From assembly GCA_903830425.1 (NCBI GenBank), contig CAIKTR010000108.1:1-33772 (forward strand): DNA of 33,772 nt. Direction: 5' to 3'. Made by a program: the position numbers and the translations under genes. How positions within the stretch are numbered: position 1 is the stretch's first letter; every line of letters starts with the position of its first letter. The stretch comes from an uncultured Opitutia bacterium (GTDB taxonomy: Bacteria; Verrucomicrobiota; Verrucomicrobiia; Opitutales; Opitutaceae). The notes beneath the pieces were generated by a model. It did not search any database. It was not told the DNA's origin and saw only the letters and a program-made list of their open reading frames with translations. Below are positions 1 through 8,031 of the stretch, in pieces.

Positions 1-88
1 CGCCAAGCGCAGTTACACGGCCGAGGAGCAGCAGGCTTGCTCGCTGGAAGCGAAGCGCCGGGGCGAGGACTGCGAAGCCTGCCAGTGA
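1..88 (+). CDS. C-terminal tail of an unidentified protein (partial)
   Basis: An open frame enters from the left edge and stops with TGA at 86-88. It encodes 28 residues and begins mid-gene (the frame starts at base 2). The tail is charged, reads AKRSYTAEEQQACSLEAK at its start, and carries three cysteines, two of them near the end in a C-E-A-C arrangement. The composition looks like a real coding end rather than noise, but nothing identifies the family. The next gene on the same strand begins 123 bp later, after two GC-rich hairpin-forming segments. Moderate confidence that it is coding; function unknown. Confidence 0.5.
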   Translation, partial: AKRSYTAEEQQACSLEAKRRGEDCEACQ

Positions 89-118
89 GTGTGCCCAGGG
101 CTGCAACGGCCGCCGGTC

Positions 119-135
119 GCTGGCCGGCGGCCAGC
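119..135. other. GC-rich inverted repeat after the first gene
   Basis: A perfect 7-bp inverted repeat (GCTGGCC, 3-nt loop, GGCCAGC) lies 30 bp past the stop of the leading partial gene. No T-tract follows on either strand, so it is not a canonical intrinsic terminator. A second weaker hairpin (CTCCC...GGGAG) lies near 147-166. Either could mark the transcript end of the first gene or sit in the leader of the next one. Confidence 0.3.
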
Positions 136-211
136 CGCCGCGCCCCCTCCCGGCTGAGCCTGGGAGTGGGGCGGGGGGCCGTGCCGGTGCCCCGGGACGG
201 GTGGACGAATC

Positions 212-1819
212 ATGGCTCGGTCACCCCATGACCTCATGACCCGGCTCTGGGAGCGCATGGGAGGGTCGCTCAAGGAATTTTGCGCCCTCGGCGATGCCAC
301 CTATCTCTGGCCGCGCTGGATCATTCTTCGCGCGGTTGGCCTGGTCTACGTCCTCGTCTTTGCCGGCATCCTGGCCGAGGGCCAGGCCCTGATCGGCCCG
401 GACGGCATCGCCCCGGTCCGGGGCATCCTCGCCGGGTACGCCCAGCAGTATCCGAATCCCGTGGAGGCGTTCCTCCGGGTCCCGAGCCTGTTTTGGCTCA
501 ATTCCAGTGCGGGCATGATTGCCACCCTGCAGTGGCTGGGACTGGCCGCCGCCGTGGCCGTGGTCTTGAACGTGGGCCCGCGGGTGGCGCTGTTTGCCTG
601 CTGGCTGATCTTTCTCTCCTTCGTCTCCCTCGGCCATTTTTTTTCCGAAACGGCGCCCGATCCGCTGATGATCGAGGTCGCGCTCCTCTGCATCCCGCTG
701 GCGTCGCCGGGCTTGTTCCCGGGCCTGGGAGCGGGCACGGCGCCGCGCCGGGTCGCCGTGTTCGCGCTGCGCTGGATGCTGTTCCGTCTCATGCTGGAGG
801 CGGGGCTGTCGAAGTTCGTCTTTGGGAACGCCCTGTGGCGCAACTTCACGGTGATGGACGTCATGTATGAGACGGCGCCGTTCCCGACGATTTTGGGCTA
901 CTGGGACTTTCAGCTGCCGCATGTTTACCACCTCCTGGAAATTGCCCTCACGTTCGCGGCGGAAATCGTGGCCCCGCTGGTGGCGGTGCTGGGGGGGCGG
1001 CGGTGGCGGTGGATCGCGTTTTTTGTGTGGGGCGCGCTGCAGCTGGGCATCGAGCTGACCAACAATTTCGGCTGGCTCAATCTTGCCGCGATCGCGCTCG
1101 CCGTGGTGCTCCTCGACGATGCGATGATCGTGGCCGCGGTCCGCTGGCTCCGCCTCCACCGGCTGGCGGGGCTGCTGGCGTCCCGCGGGGCGACCGTCTC
1201 CCCCCGCCCGGTGCCACCGTGGGCGCGGTGGGGACTGCGCGCGGCGCTGGGGACCCAGTTCGTGGTGGCCCTGTTCTTTTATCTGGTCGCGCCGGCGCGG
1301 ATCCCGGTCGAAAGCATCCCCGGCGTGATCGCCCGGCCGGTCGTGCTGCTTTTCGGCAGTTGGCGCAGCGCCAACGCCTACCCGCTCTTCGGCAGCCTCA
1401 AGTCCACCCGGGAGACCGTCCAGTTCGTCGGTTCGAACGATGGGGGCGAGACGTGGCGCAGCTATGGGTTTCGCTACCAGGCGCAGCAGGTTGACCGCAT
1501 GAGTCCTTTTATCGCCCCGTGGTATCCGCGGTTCGAGGCGACGCTGCAGAACACGATGCTCATCTCGACCGAACCGGCGCTGTACCAGGCGGTGGCGGCC
1601 CACCTGATCCGGCGCGATCCGCCCGTGCTGAAGCTGTTCCGGCAGGATCCGTTTGCCGATCGCCCGGCGACGATGGTCCGGATGCCGATCTACCAGCTCA
1701 ACTTCACGGATTACCCGACGCACCGCGCCACCGGGCATTACTGGCGGCAGCAGTACCTGGGCGAATATGCGCCGCTGATGTACTTGAGCGAGCACGGCGA
1801 AATTGTGGGCGCCAACTGA
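212..1819 (+). CDS. Lipase maturation factor (LMF) family membrane protein
   Basis: A 535-residue polytopic membrane protein matching the bacterial relatives of eukaryotic LMF1/LMF2, which help lipases fold in the endoplasmic reticulum. Recognisable family stretches include LMLEAGLSKF, then WRNFTVMDVMYETAPFPT, a LGYWDFQLP segment, and NNFGWLNLA in a later membrane helix. Several hydrophobic segments span roughly residues 35-300. The C-terminal third (from about residue 380) is soluble, with a FGSWRSANAYPLFG stretch and a conserved-looking RFEATLQNTM region. The bacterial role is not established; a part in maturing exported enzymes is a guess from the eukaryotic family. In-frame ATGs also occur at 236 and 257; the first is used for lack of better evidence. 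The next gene follows after 9 bp on the same strand, so the two are probably co-transcribed. Confidence 0.85.
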   Translation: MARSPHDLMTRLWERMGGSLKEFCALGDATYLWPRWIILRAVGLVYVLVFAGILAEGQALIGPDGIAPVRGILAGYAQQYPNPVEAFLRVPSLFWLNSSAGMIATLQWLGLAAAVAVVLNVGPRVALFACWLIFLSFVSLGHFFSETAPDPLMIEVALLCIPLASPGLFPGLGAGTAPRRVAVFALRWMLFRLMLEAGLSKFVFGNALWRNFTVMDVMYETAPFPTILGYWDFQLPHVYHLLEIALTFAAEIVAPLVAVLGGRRWRWIAFFVWGALQLGIELTNNFGWLNLAAIALAVVLLDDAMIVAAVRWLRLHRLAGLLASRGATVSPRPVPPWARWGLRAALGTQFVVALFFYLVAPARIPVESIPGVIARPVVLLFGSWRSANAYPLFGSLKSTRETVQFVGSNDGGETWRSYGFRYQAQQVDRMSPFIAPWYPRFEATLQNTMLISTEPALYQAVAAHLIRRDPPVLKLFRQDPFADRPATMVRMPIYQLNFTDYPTHRATGHYWRQQYLGEYAPLMYLSEHGEIVGAN

Positions 1820-1828
1820 GCGCAGGCC

Positions 1829-2845
1829 ATGCAGCGAACCTACCTCCCACTTGCTTGCCTGCCGGCCTGTATCCTTGGACTGGCTCTGGTTGGCTGTGCC
1901 CGGAACGCTCCGCCGATCCAGCCCCGGGATCCGCTGGGGCAGGGCCGCCTGCTGCCAGGCAAGCCGTGCCTCGGCACGCCCTTCACGCTCTCGAAACTTG
2001 ACCTGGAAATGCGGCCCATCCCGTCCGGGACTTTCCGTCAGGGCAGCCCCCGAAATGAGCCCGGCCGAACGGCCGCCGAGGGCTTACCCGCGTGGGTGAG
2101 CATGGCCCGTCCCTTCTGGCTCGGCCGCACGCCGGTGACGCACGGCCAGTGGCGCGCCCTGATGGGCACGGACCTCGCGGCTCAGGCGCAAAAAGCGTTT
2201 CCCGGCAACCGCGACCTCAGCCAGCTTCTCGCCGGCGCCGATGAATCCGCCGCGATGTACTTGGTGAACTGGCGCGAGGCGATGGAGTTTTGCAGTCGCC
2301 TGAACGCGCGCGCCCGCGCGGAGGGCTCGCTCCCGGCCGGCTATGAATTCACCCTGCCAACCGAGGCCCAGTGGGAGTATGCCTGCCGCGCGGGGACCGC
2401 GGACGCCACGTACGGGGAGGGCCTGAGGCTCGCGGGTGAATCCAGCGCCGCCGGGCTCGGCCGGATCGCGTGGTATGCCGGGAACAGCAGTGTCGGTTAT
2501 GAGGGCCCCGGCTGGGACACCGTGGCTGGGTCGGGTGAAAATTCCCCGGGGGGCCGGGCGGGTCCTCGCGGTGTCGGGCTGAAACAACCCAACGCCTGGG
2601 GGCTCTGTGACATGCTCGGCAATGTTTACCAATGGTGCCGGGATGTTCCGGCCGAGGTGCTTCCTGCCGACGACGTCACCGACCCGACCGGCCCCGTGTC
2701 CGGTTTGGACCGGGTGGTGCGGGGCGGCAGCTGGCACAGCGGTGCGGCCTACTGCCGCGCGGGCTATCGCGCCTGGAACATGGCTGACGGGCGATCCCAG
2801 TTTATCGGCTTTCGCGTGGCCTTGGCGCCGAGTCACCGGGATTGA
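1829..2845 (+). CDS. FGE-sulfatase (SUMF1-like) domain lipoprotein
   Basis: A 338-residue protein with a lipoprotein signal (hydrophobic stretch ending LVGC, Cys 23 as the acylation site) followed by a formylglycine-generating-enzyme fold. Family landmarks in order are MRPIPSGTFRQGS near residue 55, TPVTHGQWRALMG, YLVNWREAMEFC, LPTEAQWEYACRAGT, GLCDMLGNVYQWCRD, RVVRGGSWHSGAAYCRAGYR and a closing FIGFRVAL. In true sulfatase-activating FGE the RGGS segment carries two active-site cysteines; here the first position is Ser (HSGAAYC) and only the second Cys remains. Sulfatase activation is therefore unlikely, and the fold may act as a binding or scaffold module. It follows the LMF-like gene by 9 bp and converges on the DUF2235 gene. 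Family call is firm, function is not. Confidence 0.88.
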   Translation: MQRTYLPLACLPACILGLALVGCARNAPPIQPRDPLGQGRLLPGKPCLGTPFTLSKLDLEMRPIPSGTFRQGSPRNEPGRTAAEGLPAWVSMARPFWLGRTPVTHGQWRALMGTDLAAQAQKAFPGNRDLSQLLAGADESAAMYLVNWREAMEFCSRLNARARAEGSLPAGYEFTLPTEAQWEYACRAGTADATYGEGLRLAGESSAAGLGRIAWYAGNSSVGYEGPGWDTVAGSGENSPGGRAGPRGVGLKQPNAWGLCDMLGNVYQWCRDVPAEVLPADDVTDPTGPVSGLDRVVRGGSWHSGAAYCRAGYRAWNMADGRSQFIGFRVALAPSHRD

Positions 2846-2895
2846 CGCATGGGTCTGCGCCTCCGTGCGTCGAGGCAGCCCGGGTCGGCGCGCCC

Positions 2896-4140
2896 TCAGC
2901 CCCAAGCGGTCGAATCGTACAACTGCACCTGATCGGGGCCGGGATAGGCGAGGGGATCGTAGATGCGGGCGGAGACCTGACAGGCGGGCGGAAACCCGGC
3001 CCCTTCGACGCAGTACTGCAGGCCGCCGGTTTGCACGAATTGCTCGACGCTCGGATGCACGCGCGGCACGCCGCCGTTCCAAGGCTCGAGGCTGCGCGGG
3101 GAGGTTCCGCCCAGGTCGGCCGCGAGGCCGAGTTCCTGGTGCCGCAGCCAAGGCAGCCCCTCCGTTGCGGTATGCTGGGCGGCGAGTTCGAGCCGCCAGA
3201 CCAGGCTCGGCAACTGCTGGGCGGCCAAGGCGCTCTCCCAGTTGTTCCACATGAAATTCAGCGCGACCCGGGCGAGGGCATCGTTAAAATAGCCGCCGCC
3301 CACGTCACTGTGCGCCCCGGGAAACCACACCTCCTTCATGGTGGCGGCGCGACTTTTCGGGTACTGCAGCAAGGTGGGGGTGAAGAGCTCCCGGGTCTCA
3401 TCCAGCGCCAGGCAGTGCACGGCGTGGGCCACCGTGTCCGGCACCCGCCAGTCGCCCGGCTTGGCCGACACGTTCGTCGGCACCGTGTCCCACACGCCGA
3501 GGAAGGCGATCGGGATCTCGTCGCCGGCAATCAGCGGCTTGCCCGCCCACTTGGTCGTCAGCGTCCACACGTCATGGCGCACCTGCCCGCTGTTCCGGAC
3601 CCGGCCGTAGCGGCTCTCGATCGTGGCCTCCTTGGCGAAACCCCGGACCGCCAGGTCCCGCGCAAACAGGCGGGCGCTCGCGGCGCCGCGGCTGAAGCCG
3701 AGAATCGAGACTTGGTCGCCGCGCCGGTACGATTGCAGGAATTCGCAATAGGCGGCGTTGCGGATGTGCTCCTCCTGCGTCGCCCAGGCTCCCTCCACCT
3801 TCTGGTTCAGCGCGTCGTGTTCGTCGTCGTTGCCGATGCCGCGGAAATAGTGCGTGATCTGGCGGGGTCCGTCCGGCGCGAGCCCGGTGTAGGTCTTGAC
3901 CAGGTTGGTGACGATGGGCGGATACGCCTTGCTGGGATCGTCCTGGCTGACCCAGAGCTGGCGGGTCTTGTCCCAGGTGAAGTCGGCCGGGTTCATCCCG
4001 GTCTCGTCATTCCAGGTCCCGTCGAAGAGGAAAATGTGATGTCGACCGGCGGAGTCTTGCTTCCAGTCCGGGTTGCAGGGGAGGTCCGACCGCTTGAGGT
4101 CGTCCGGCTGGTTGCCGGCGGGGAGTTTCGGGGGTGGCAT
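2896..4140 (-). CDS. DUF2235 alpha/beta-hydrolase (Tle1-like phospholipase fold)
   Basis: A 414-residue protein with the DUF2235 signature: FDGTWND at 39-45, the nucleophile elbow LGFSRGA with Ser 150, LGVWDTV with Asp 218, and GAHSDVGGGY with His 277. Ser-Asp-His in these motifs fits the catalytic triad known for Tle1-type T6SS phospholipases of this family. No signal peptide is visible and no type VI secretion genes lie in the window, so the role may be an orphan cytosolic lipase or a cargo encoded away from its system. The start is supported by an AGGA-like sequence just upstream. It is the last gene of a leftward run, 63 bp after the sterol-desaturase-family gene. Substrate unknown. Confidence 0.85.
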   Translation of the reverse strand: MPPPKLPAGNQPDDLKRSDLPCNPDWKQDSAGRHHIFLFDGTWNDETGMNPADFTWDKTRQLWVSQDDPSKAYPPIVTNLVKTYTGLAPDGPRQITHYFRGIGNDDEHDALNQKVEGAWATQEEHIRNAAYCEFLQSYRRGDQVSILGFSRGAASARLFARDLAVRGFAKEATIESRYGRVRNSGQVRHDVWTLTTKWAGKPLIAGDEIPIAFLGVWDTVPTNVSAKPGDWRVPDTVAHAVHCLALDETRELFTPTLLQYPKSRAATMKEVWFPGAHSDVGGGYFNDALARVALNFMWNNWESALAAQQLPSLVWRLELAAQHTATEGLPWLRHQELGLAADLGGTSPRSLEPWNGGVPRVHPSVEQFVQTGGLQYCVEGAGFPPACQVSARIYDPLAYPGPDQVQLYDSTAWG

Positions 4141-4182
4141 GGGTTTTCCTCGGGGAGGGGCGGATCGGCCCGGTGCGGGGGT

Positions 4183-4200
4183 GCCACCCGGGGCGGTGGC
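4183..4200. other. Hairpin just after the sterol-desaturase-family stop
   Basis: A 6-bp inverted repeat (GCCACC, 6-nt loop, GGTGGC) lies 3 bp beyond the TGA at 4204-4206 of the leftward hydroxylase gene and before the DUF2235 start. It has no T-tract. It could attenuate read-through or protect the upstream mRNA end. Confidence 0.25.
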
Positions 4201-4203
4201 GGC

Positions 4204-5211
4204 TCAGTCCTGGTGCTCCCCGGCCAGCTTGGACCCGGCGCCGTCCGGCAGGCCGTCGCGGAAGGTGCCGAACCAGCGGTCGAGCGGCACGGTGCTTTCG
4301 CCGTAGTTGCACTCGAAGTAGCGGTGGTGGAGGTAGTGAAAATAGGATCCGGTCGGGAACTTGTCGTTCAGGATCGGACCCTCGAATCCGTGATGCCCGC
4401 CGGCCGGCCCGAGGGCGGCATGCTGCAGGTCGAAGAGAAAATGGAACGGATGCGACGGCACCACCCAGTGGATCAGCACCACGCTGAGATACAGGATGGT
4501 CTCGACGGGGTGCATCGCCATGCCCGACCAGGCATTCGGGTTGCTGTTCTTGTGGTGCAGGTAGTGAACGTGCCGGTAGAGCGGCTTCCAGTGGATCAGC
4601 CGGTGCACCCAGTAAAAATGAAACTCGCGCCAGAACGGGATGACGAAGAACCACAGGACGAAATAGACCGGATGCCGCGTCCACTCGAGCCAGGGGATGC
4701 GATGGTTGGCGTACAGCCACAGGGTCCCGACCTCGTAGGCGGTCCAGATGAGGCCGGCGACGCCGCAGGTCCAGAAGATGTTGTCGTAGACCTGGTCATG
4801 AAACAGGAACCGGCGGCTGTTCTCGGCCGGCCAGTTCGGGTCGTATTTTCCCTTCGTGCCCTCGCGCTTGAGGATGTAGAGGTGGAGGTGGAATCCGCCG
4901 TAATACAGCCACATCAGCGCGAGATTTCTCAGGTAGACCTGGCCGATCCAGCCGGCCTCCAGGTGAACGCAGCGGGCCACGTCGGGCTGGGTCAAAAACC
5001 AGGCCGCAGCGGAAATGGCCAGCAGCAGCAGATTTGTCGGCCACAGGAAGCCGGGATAGCTGACGACCCATTTGCAGGTCGCGGCCATGCGCAGCGGCCA
5101 CGAAAAAATCGGGGCGAAGCGGATGGGGTAGGGCGGACGCCACTCTCCTCGGGCGGAGCGCGCCTCGGGCGCCGGCGGTTCAGTCGCTGGGCTGATTGGA
5201 TCGGCTGGCAT
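4204..5211 (-). CDS. Sterol desaturase / fatty acid hydroxylase family protein
   Basis: A 335-residue integral membrane di-iron protein. The histidine boxes that bind the two irons are visible: HRLIH at 203-207, HYLHH at 216-220 and HYLHH at 292-296, the last followed by a CNYGESTVPLDRWFGTF segment typical of the family. Hydrophobic stretches occur near residues 55-75, 95-112, 145-165 and 180-200. Members hydroxylate or desaturate sterols, fatty acids, carotenoids or alkylglycerols at the cytoplasmic membrane; the substrate here cannot be read from sequence. The short Pro-rich N-terminus before about residue 25 is probably unstructured. It lies between a YchJ-like gene (63 bp upstream) and the DUF2235 gene (63 bp downstream), all leftward. 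Confidence 0.9.
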   Translation of the reverse strand: MPADPISPATEPPAPEARSARGEWRPPYPIRFAPIFSWPLRMAATCKWVVSYPGFLWPTNLLLLAISAAAWFLTQPDVARCVHLEAGWIGQVYLRNLALMWLYYGGFHLHLYILKREGTKGKYDPNWPAENSRRFLFHDQVYDNIFWTCGVAGLIWTAYEVGTLWLYANHRIPWLEWTRHPVYFVLWFFVIPFWREFHFYWVHRLIHWKPLYRHVHYLHHKNSNPNAWSGMAMHPVETILYLSVVLIHWVVPSHPFHFLFDLQHAALGPAGGHHGFEGPILNDKFPTGSYFHYLHHRYFECNYGESTVPLDRWFGTFRDGLPDGAGSKLAGEHQD

Positions 5212-5274
5212 CAGCGGCAGAGAGTGTCCGGGCCGCGCTGCAAGGCAAGCGCGGGCCGGATGGTGGCGGGCGGT

Positions 5275-5796
<522 letters not shown>

Positions 5797-5833
5797 GACC
5801 CAGAATTAGCGGGCCGGGGCTGGTCAAGGCGAG

Positions 5834-5870
5834 GGGAAAGCCGGGGTTTCCCGCGGGCTCCCGCCGCGGG
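5834..5870. other. Overlapping inverted repeats between tgt fusion and ychJ-like gene
   Basis: Two adjacent perfect inverted repeats share bases: GGGAAA/TTTCCC (5834-5839, 5847-5852, 7-nt loop) and CCCGCGG/CCGCGGG (5850-5856, 5864-5870, 7-nt loop). Because the TTTCCC and CCCGCGG arms overlap, the two stems are partly exclusive. No T-tract follows the leftward tgt gene, so a classical terminator is not supported. They may affect transcript ends or ychJ-like gene expression. Confidence 0.3.
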
Positions 5871-5903
5871 TACGCCGGCCGGCAGTGGTCCCGGGAGGAA
5901 CGC

Positions 5904-7934
5904 TCACCCGCCGAACTGGGGGTGGGCCTCGAGCCGCTGGGCAAAGGCGGGCTTGTCGCTGTCGGCCAGGCCGGGGGGGAATTTGGAATCGCTCCGCCGC
6001 CAGCGCGCGAGCCACTCCGCGCCGAGCAGGCGCGGCCGGCCGGCCGGCGCCGCGGCGCCGGGCCTCCGGGTGTAGGCCACCGTGGTCGTGGCCTTCGGGC
6101 CGGTGCCGACGCCCTCGGCGACGAAAAAGCCCGCCGTGAGCAGGGCGACCCGCACGGCCGTTGCCGCCGAGTAGGTGTAGAGCTCGGCGGGCTTCGGCCG
6201 GCCGTGCTGGATAATCCGCGCAAACACCGCGGGGGTCCACAGCCCGGTGTCGGTCTTGGCGGAAAACGGGTCGTAAAAAATCAGGTCCGGCGCGGGCGCG
6301 GACTCAAGAAAACTCAGGAAGTCGCCGTGGTGCAGCTGCCAGTGGAGCCGGCCGGAGGCGTGCGCCCAGCGGCCGGACTCGAGGAGGGCATGCGGCGCCC
6401 CGTGGTGGAGCGACGGGAAGTGGCTGGCAAAACGCAGCGCGAGCCGCAGCGGGTCGAGGTCGAGCTCAAAGCTCACCAGCCGCAGCGGCCGCACCGCGGC
6501 GGCGCCCTCCCGGTCGAGGGTCTGCTCGCCGCACTGCAGCGCCGCCATGGCGTTCGCCGCCGCCCCCAGGCCGACATCCCAGACCACGAGCTCGTCCGTG
6601 TCGTCCGGCTGCGCCCGCAGGCGCTCCGCCAGCCGCGATTGCTCCACGTAGAGGGCCTGGGCCTCGTCGCTCGGGCGGCTGACCGAGTGCATCACCTCGC
6701 CCGAGCTGCGCTGGCGGATGTTGGCGAAACCCTGCGGGCTGGTGACCACCTCGTAGTCGCCCAGCTGCCGCGAGCGGACGGGCGCGCGCTTCTTCACCGG
6801 GTGGACGACCTGTTCATCGTCGCTGCCGCCGAGCTCGTGGCGCTTCGCCTCGTAGAGGGCGGCGAAGCGGTCTGCGAGGATGCTCTCCCGCAGCTCGCGC
6901 ATCAGGCGGTGGTAGAAGGAGAAGTTGTGCACGCCGAGGAGGTGCCAGCCGAGGACCTCGTCGGCCTTGACCAGGTGGTGCAGGTACGCGCGGGAGTAGG
7001 TCTGGCAGGTGGGGCAGGGGCAGCCGGCCTCGAGCGGCGCCTCGGAGAGCTTGTGCACGCTGCGGCGCACCTGCAGCCGGCCGCGGGCGGTGAACGCGAC
7101 CCCGCGCTGCGCCAGCTGGGAGGGGATGATGCAGTCGAACATGTCGACCCCGCGGTGCACCGCCTCGAGGATGTCGATCGGCGTGCCGACGCCCATGAGG
7201 TAGCGCGGGAGGTTTTTGGGCAGGTGGTCGGTGACGAGCCCGGTGAACTCGTAGCGCTGGGCCTGGGTCTCGCCGACAGCGAGTCCGCCGATGGCGAGGC
7301 CGTCGAACGGCAGCTGGCGCAGGAAGGCCGCGCTCTTCTCCCGCAGGTCGCGGTGGCAGGCGCCCTGCACGATGCCGAACAGCGCGGCCGGGGCGTCGCC
7401 GCGGGCCGCCAGCGAGCGCCGGGCCCAGCGGTGGGTGAGTTCCATCGCGACCGCGGCCTCCGCATGCGGCGCCGTGGACGGGATGCACTGGTCGAGCGCC
7501 ATCATGATGTCGCTGCCGATGACCTGCTGCATCGCGATGCTGGACTCCGGCGAGAGCAGGTGGAGGTCGCCATCGACGTAGCTGCGGAACCGCGCGCCCT
7601 CCTCGTTGAGCGCGCGTTCGCCCGGGAGGGAAAAGATCTGGAAGCCGCCGGAGTCGGTGAGCACCGGCCGGTCCCACTGCATGAAGCGATGGATGCCCCC
7701 GAACCGCTGGAACACCTCGGGGCCGGGCCGGAGCAGGAGATGGTAGGTGTTGGCCAGCAGCACGCTGGCCCCGGTCGCCTTGAGCGTCTCCACCGTCTGG
7801 CTCTTCACCGTGGCCTGCGTGCCCACCGGCATGAACACCGGGGTCTGCACCGGACCATGCCGCGTCTGGAAGGTCGCCGCCCGGGCCTTGGAGCCGGTGG
7901 CTTCGCGTTCGAGGGTGAAGTGGAGACGGGACAT
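5904..7934 (-). CDS. tgt: Bifunctional tRNA-guanine transglycosylase (Tgt) fused to MnmC-type methyltransferase
   Basis: A single 676-residue frame. Residues 1-370 are a complete Tgt, which exchanges G34 for preQ1 in tRNA on the way to queuosine: Asp 94 in LTDSGGFQ, Asp 267 in MFDCIIPS, and the zinc site Cys 305/307/310 with His 336. Residues about 393-625 match the MnmC methyltransferase domain (DUF752/MnmC2), which makes mnm5s2U34: SAM loop DVGLGAAANAM at 453-463, LVSFELD at 487-492, FYDPFSAK with Asp 555, then LW and an AGFFVAEGVGTGPK segment. No MnmC oxidoreductase domain is present. The usual PTRNARxG stretch of Tgt reads PSQLAQRG, replacing both arginines by glutamine. The start at 7934 is the conserved Tgt N-terminus; the frame stays open upstream without homology. 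Domain calls firm; dual activity inferred. Confidence 0.92.
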   Translation of the reverse strand: MSRLHFTLEREATGSKARAATFQTRHGPVQTPVFMPVGTQATVKSQTVETLKATGASVLLANTYHLLLRPGPEVFQRFGGIHRFMQWDRPVLTDSGGFQIFSLPGERALNEEGARFRSYVDGDLHLLSPESSIAMQQVIGSDIMMALDQCIPSTAPHAEAAVAMELTHRWARRSLAARGDAPAALFGIVQGACHRDLREKSAAFLRQLPFDGLAIGGLAVGETQAQRYEFTGLVTDHLPKNLPRYLMGVGTPIDILEAVHRGVDMFDCIIPSQLAQRGVAFTARGRLQVRRSVHKLSEAPLEAGCPCPTCQTYSRAYLHHLVKADEVLGWHLLGVHNFSFYHRLMRELRESILADRFAALYEAKRHELGGSDDEQVVHPVKKRAPVRSRQLGDYEVVTSPQGFANIRQRSSGEVMHSVSRPSDEAQALYVEQSRLAERLRAQPDDTDELVVWDVGLGAAANAMAALQCGEQTLDREGAAAVRPLRLVSFELDLDPLRLALRFASHFPSLHHGAPHALLESGRWAHASGRLHWQLHHGDFLSFLESAPAPDLIFYDPFSAKTDTGLWTPAVFARIIQHGRPKPAELYTYSAATAVRVALLTAGFFVAEGVGTGPKATTTVAYTRRPGAAAPAGRPRLLGAEWLARWRRSDSKFPPGLADSDKPAFAQRLEAHPQFGG

Positions 7935-8031
7935 CGCGGGAGAGTTGACAGACGAAAACGGCCGGTGGGAAGCGCAGAGGAGGCCCGCGGCGGCGGGATC
8001 GGCCGACCGAGCCCGGGTCAAGGGCGCCGGC

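Noticed and set aside
2844-2871. GACGCA/TGCGTC inverted repeat between the convergent FGE and DUF2235 genes
   Set aside because: Six-bp arms with a 16-nt loop and no T-tract, overlapping the FGE stop codon; likely chance in GC-rich sequence.
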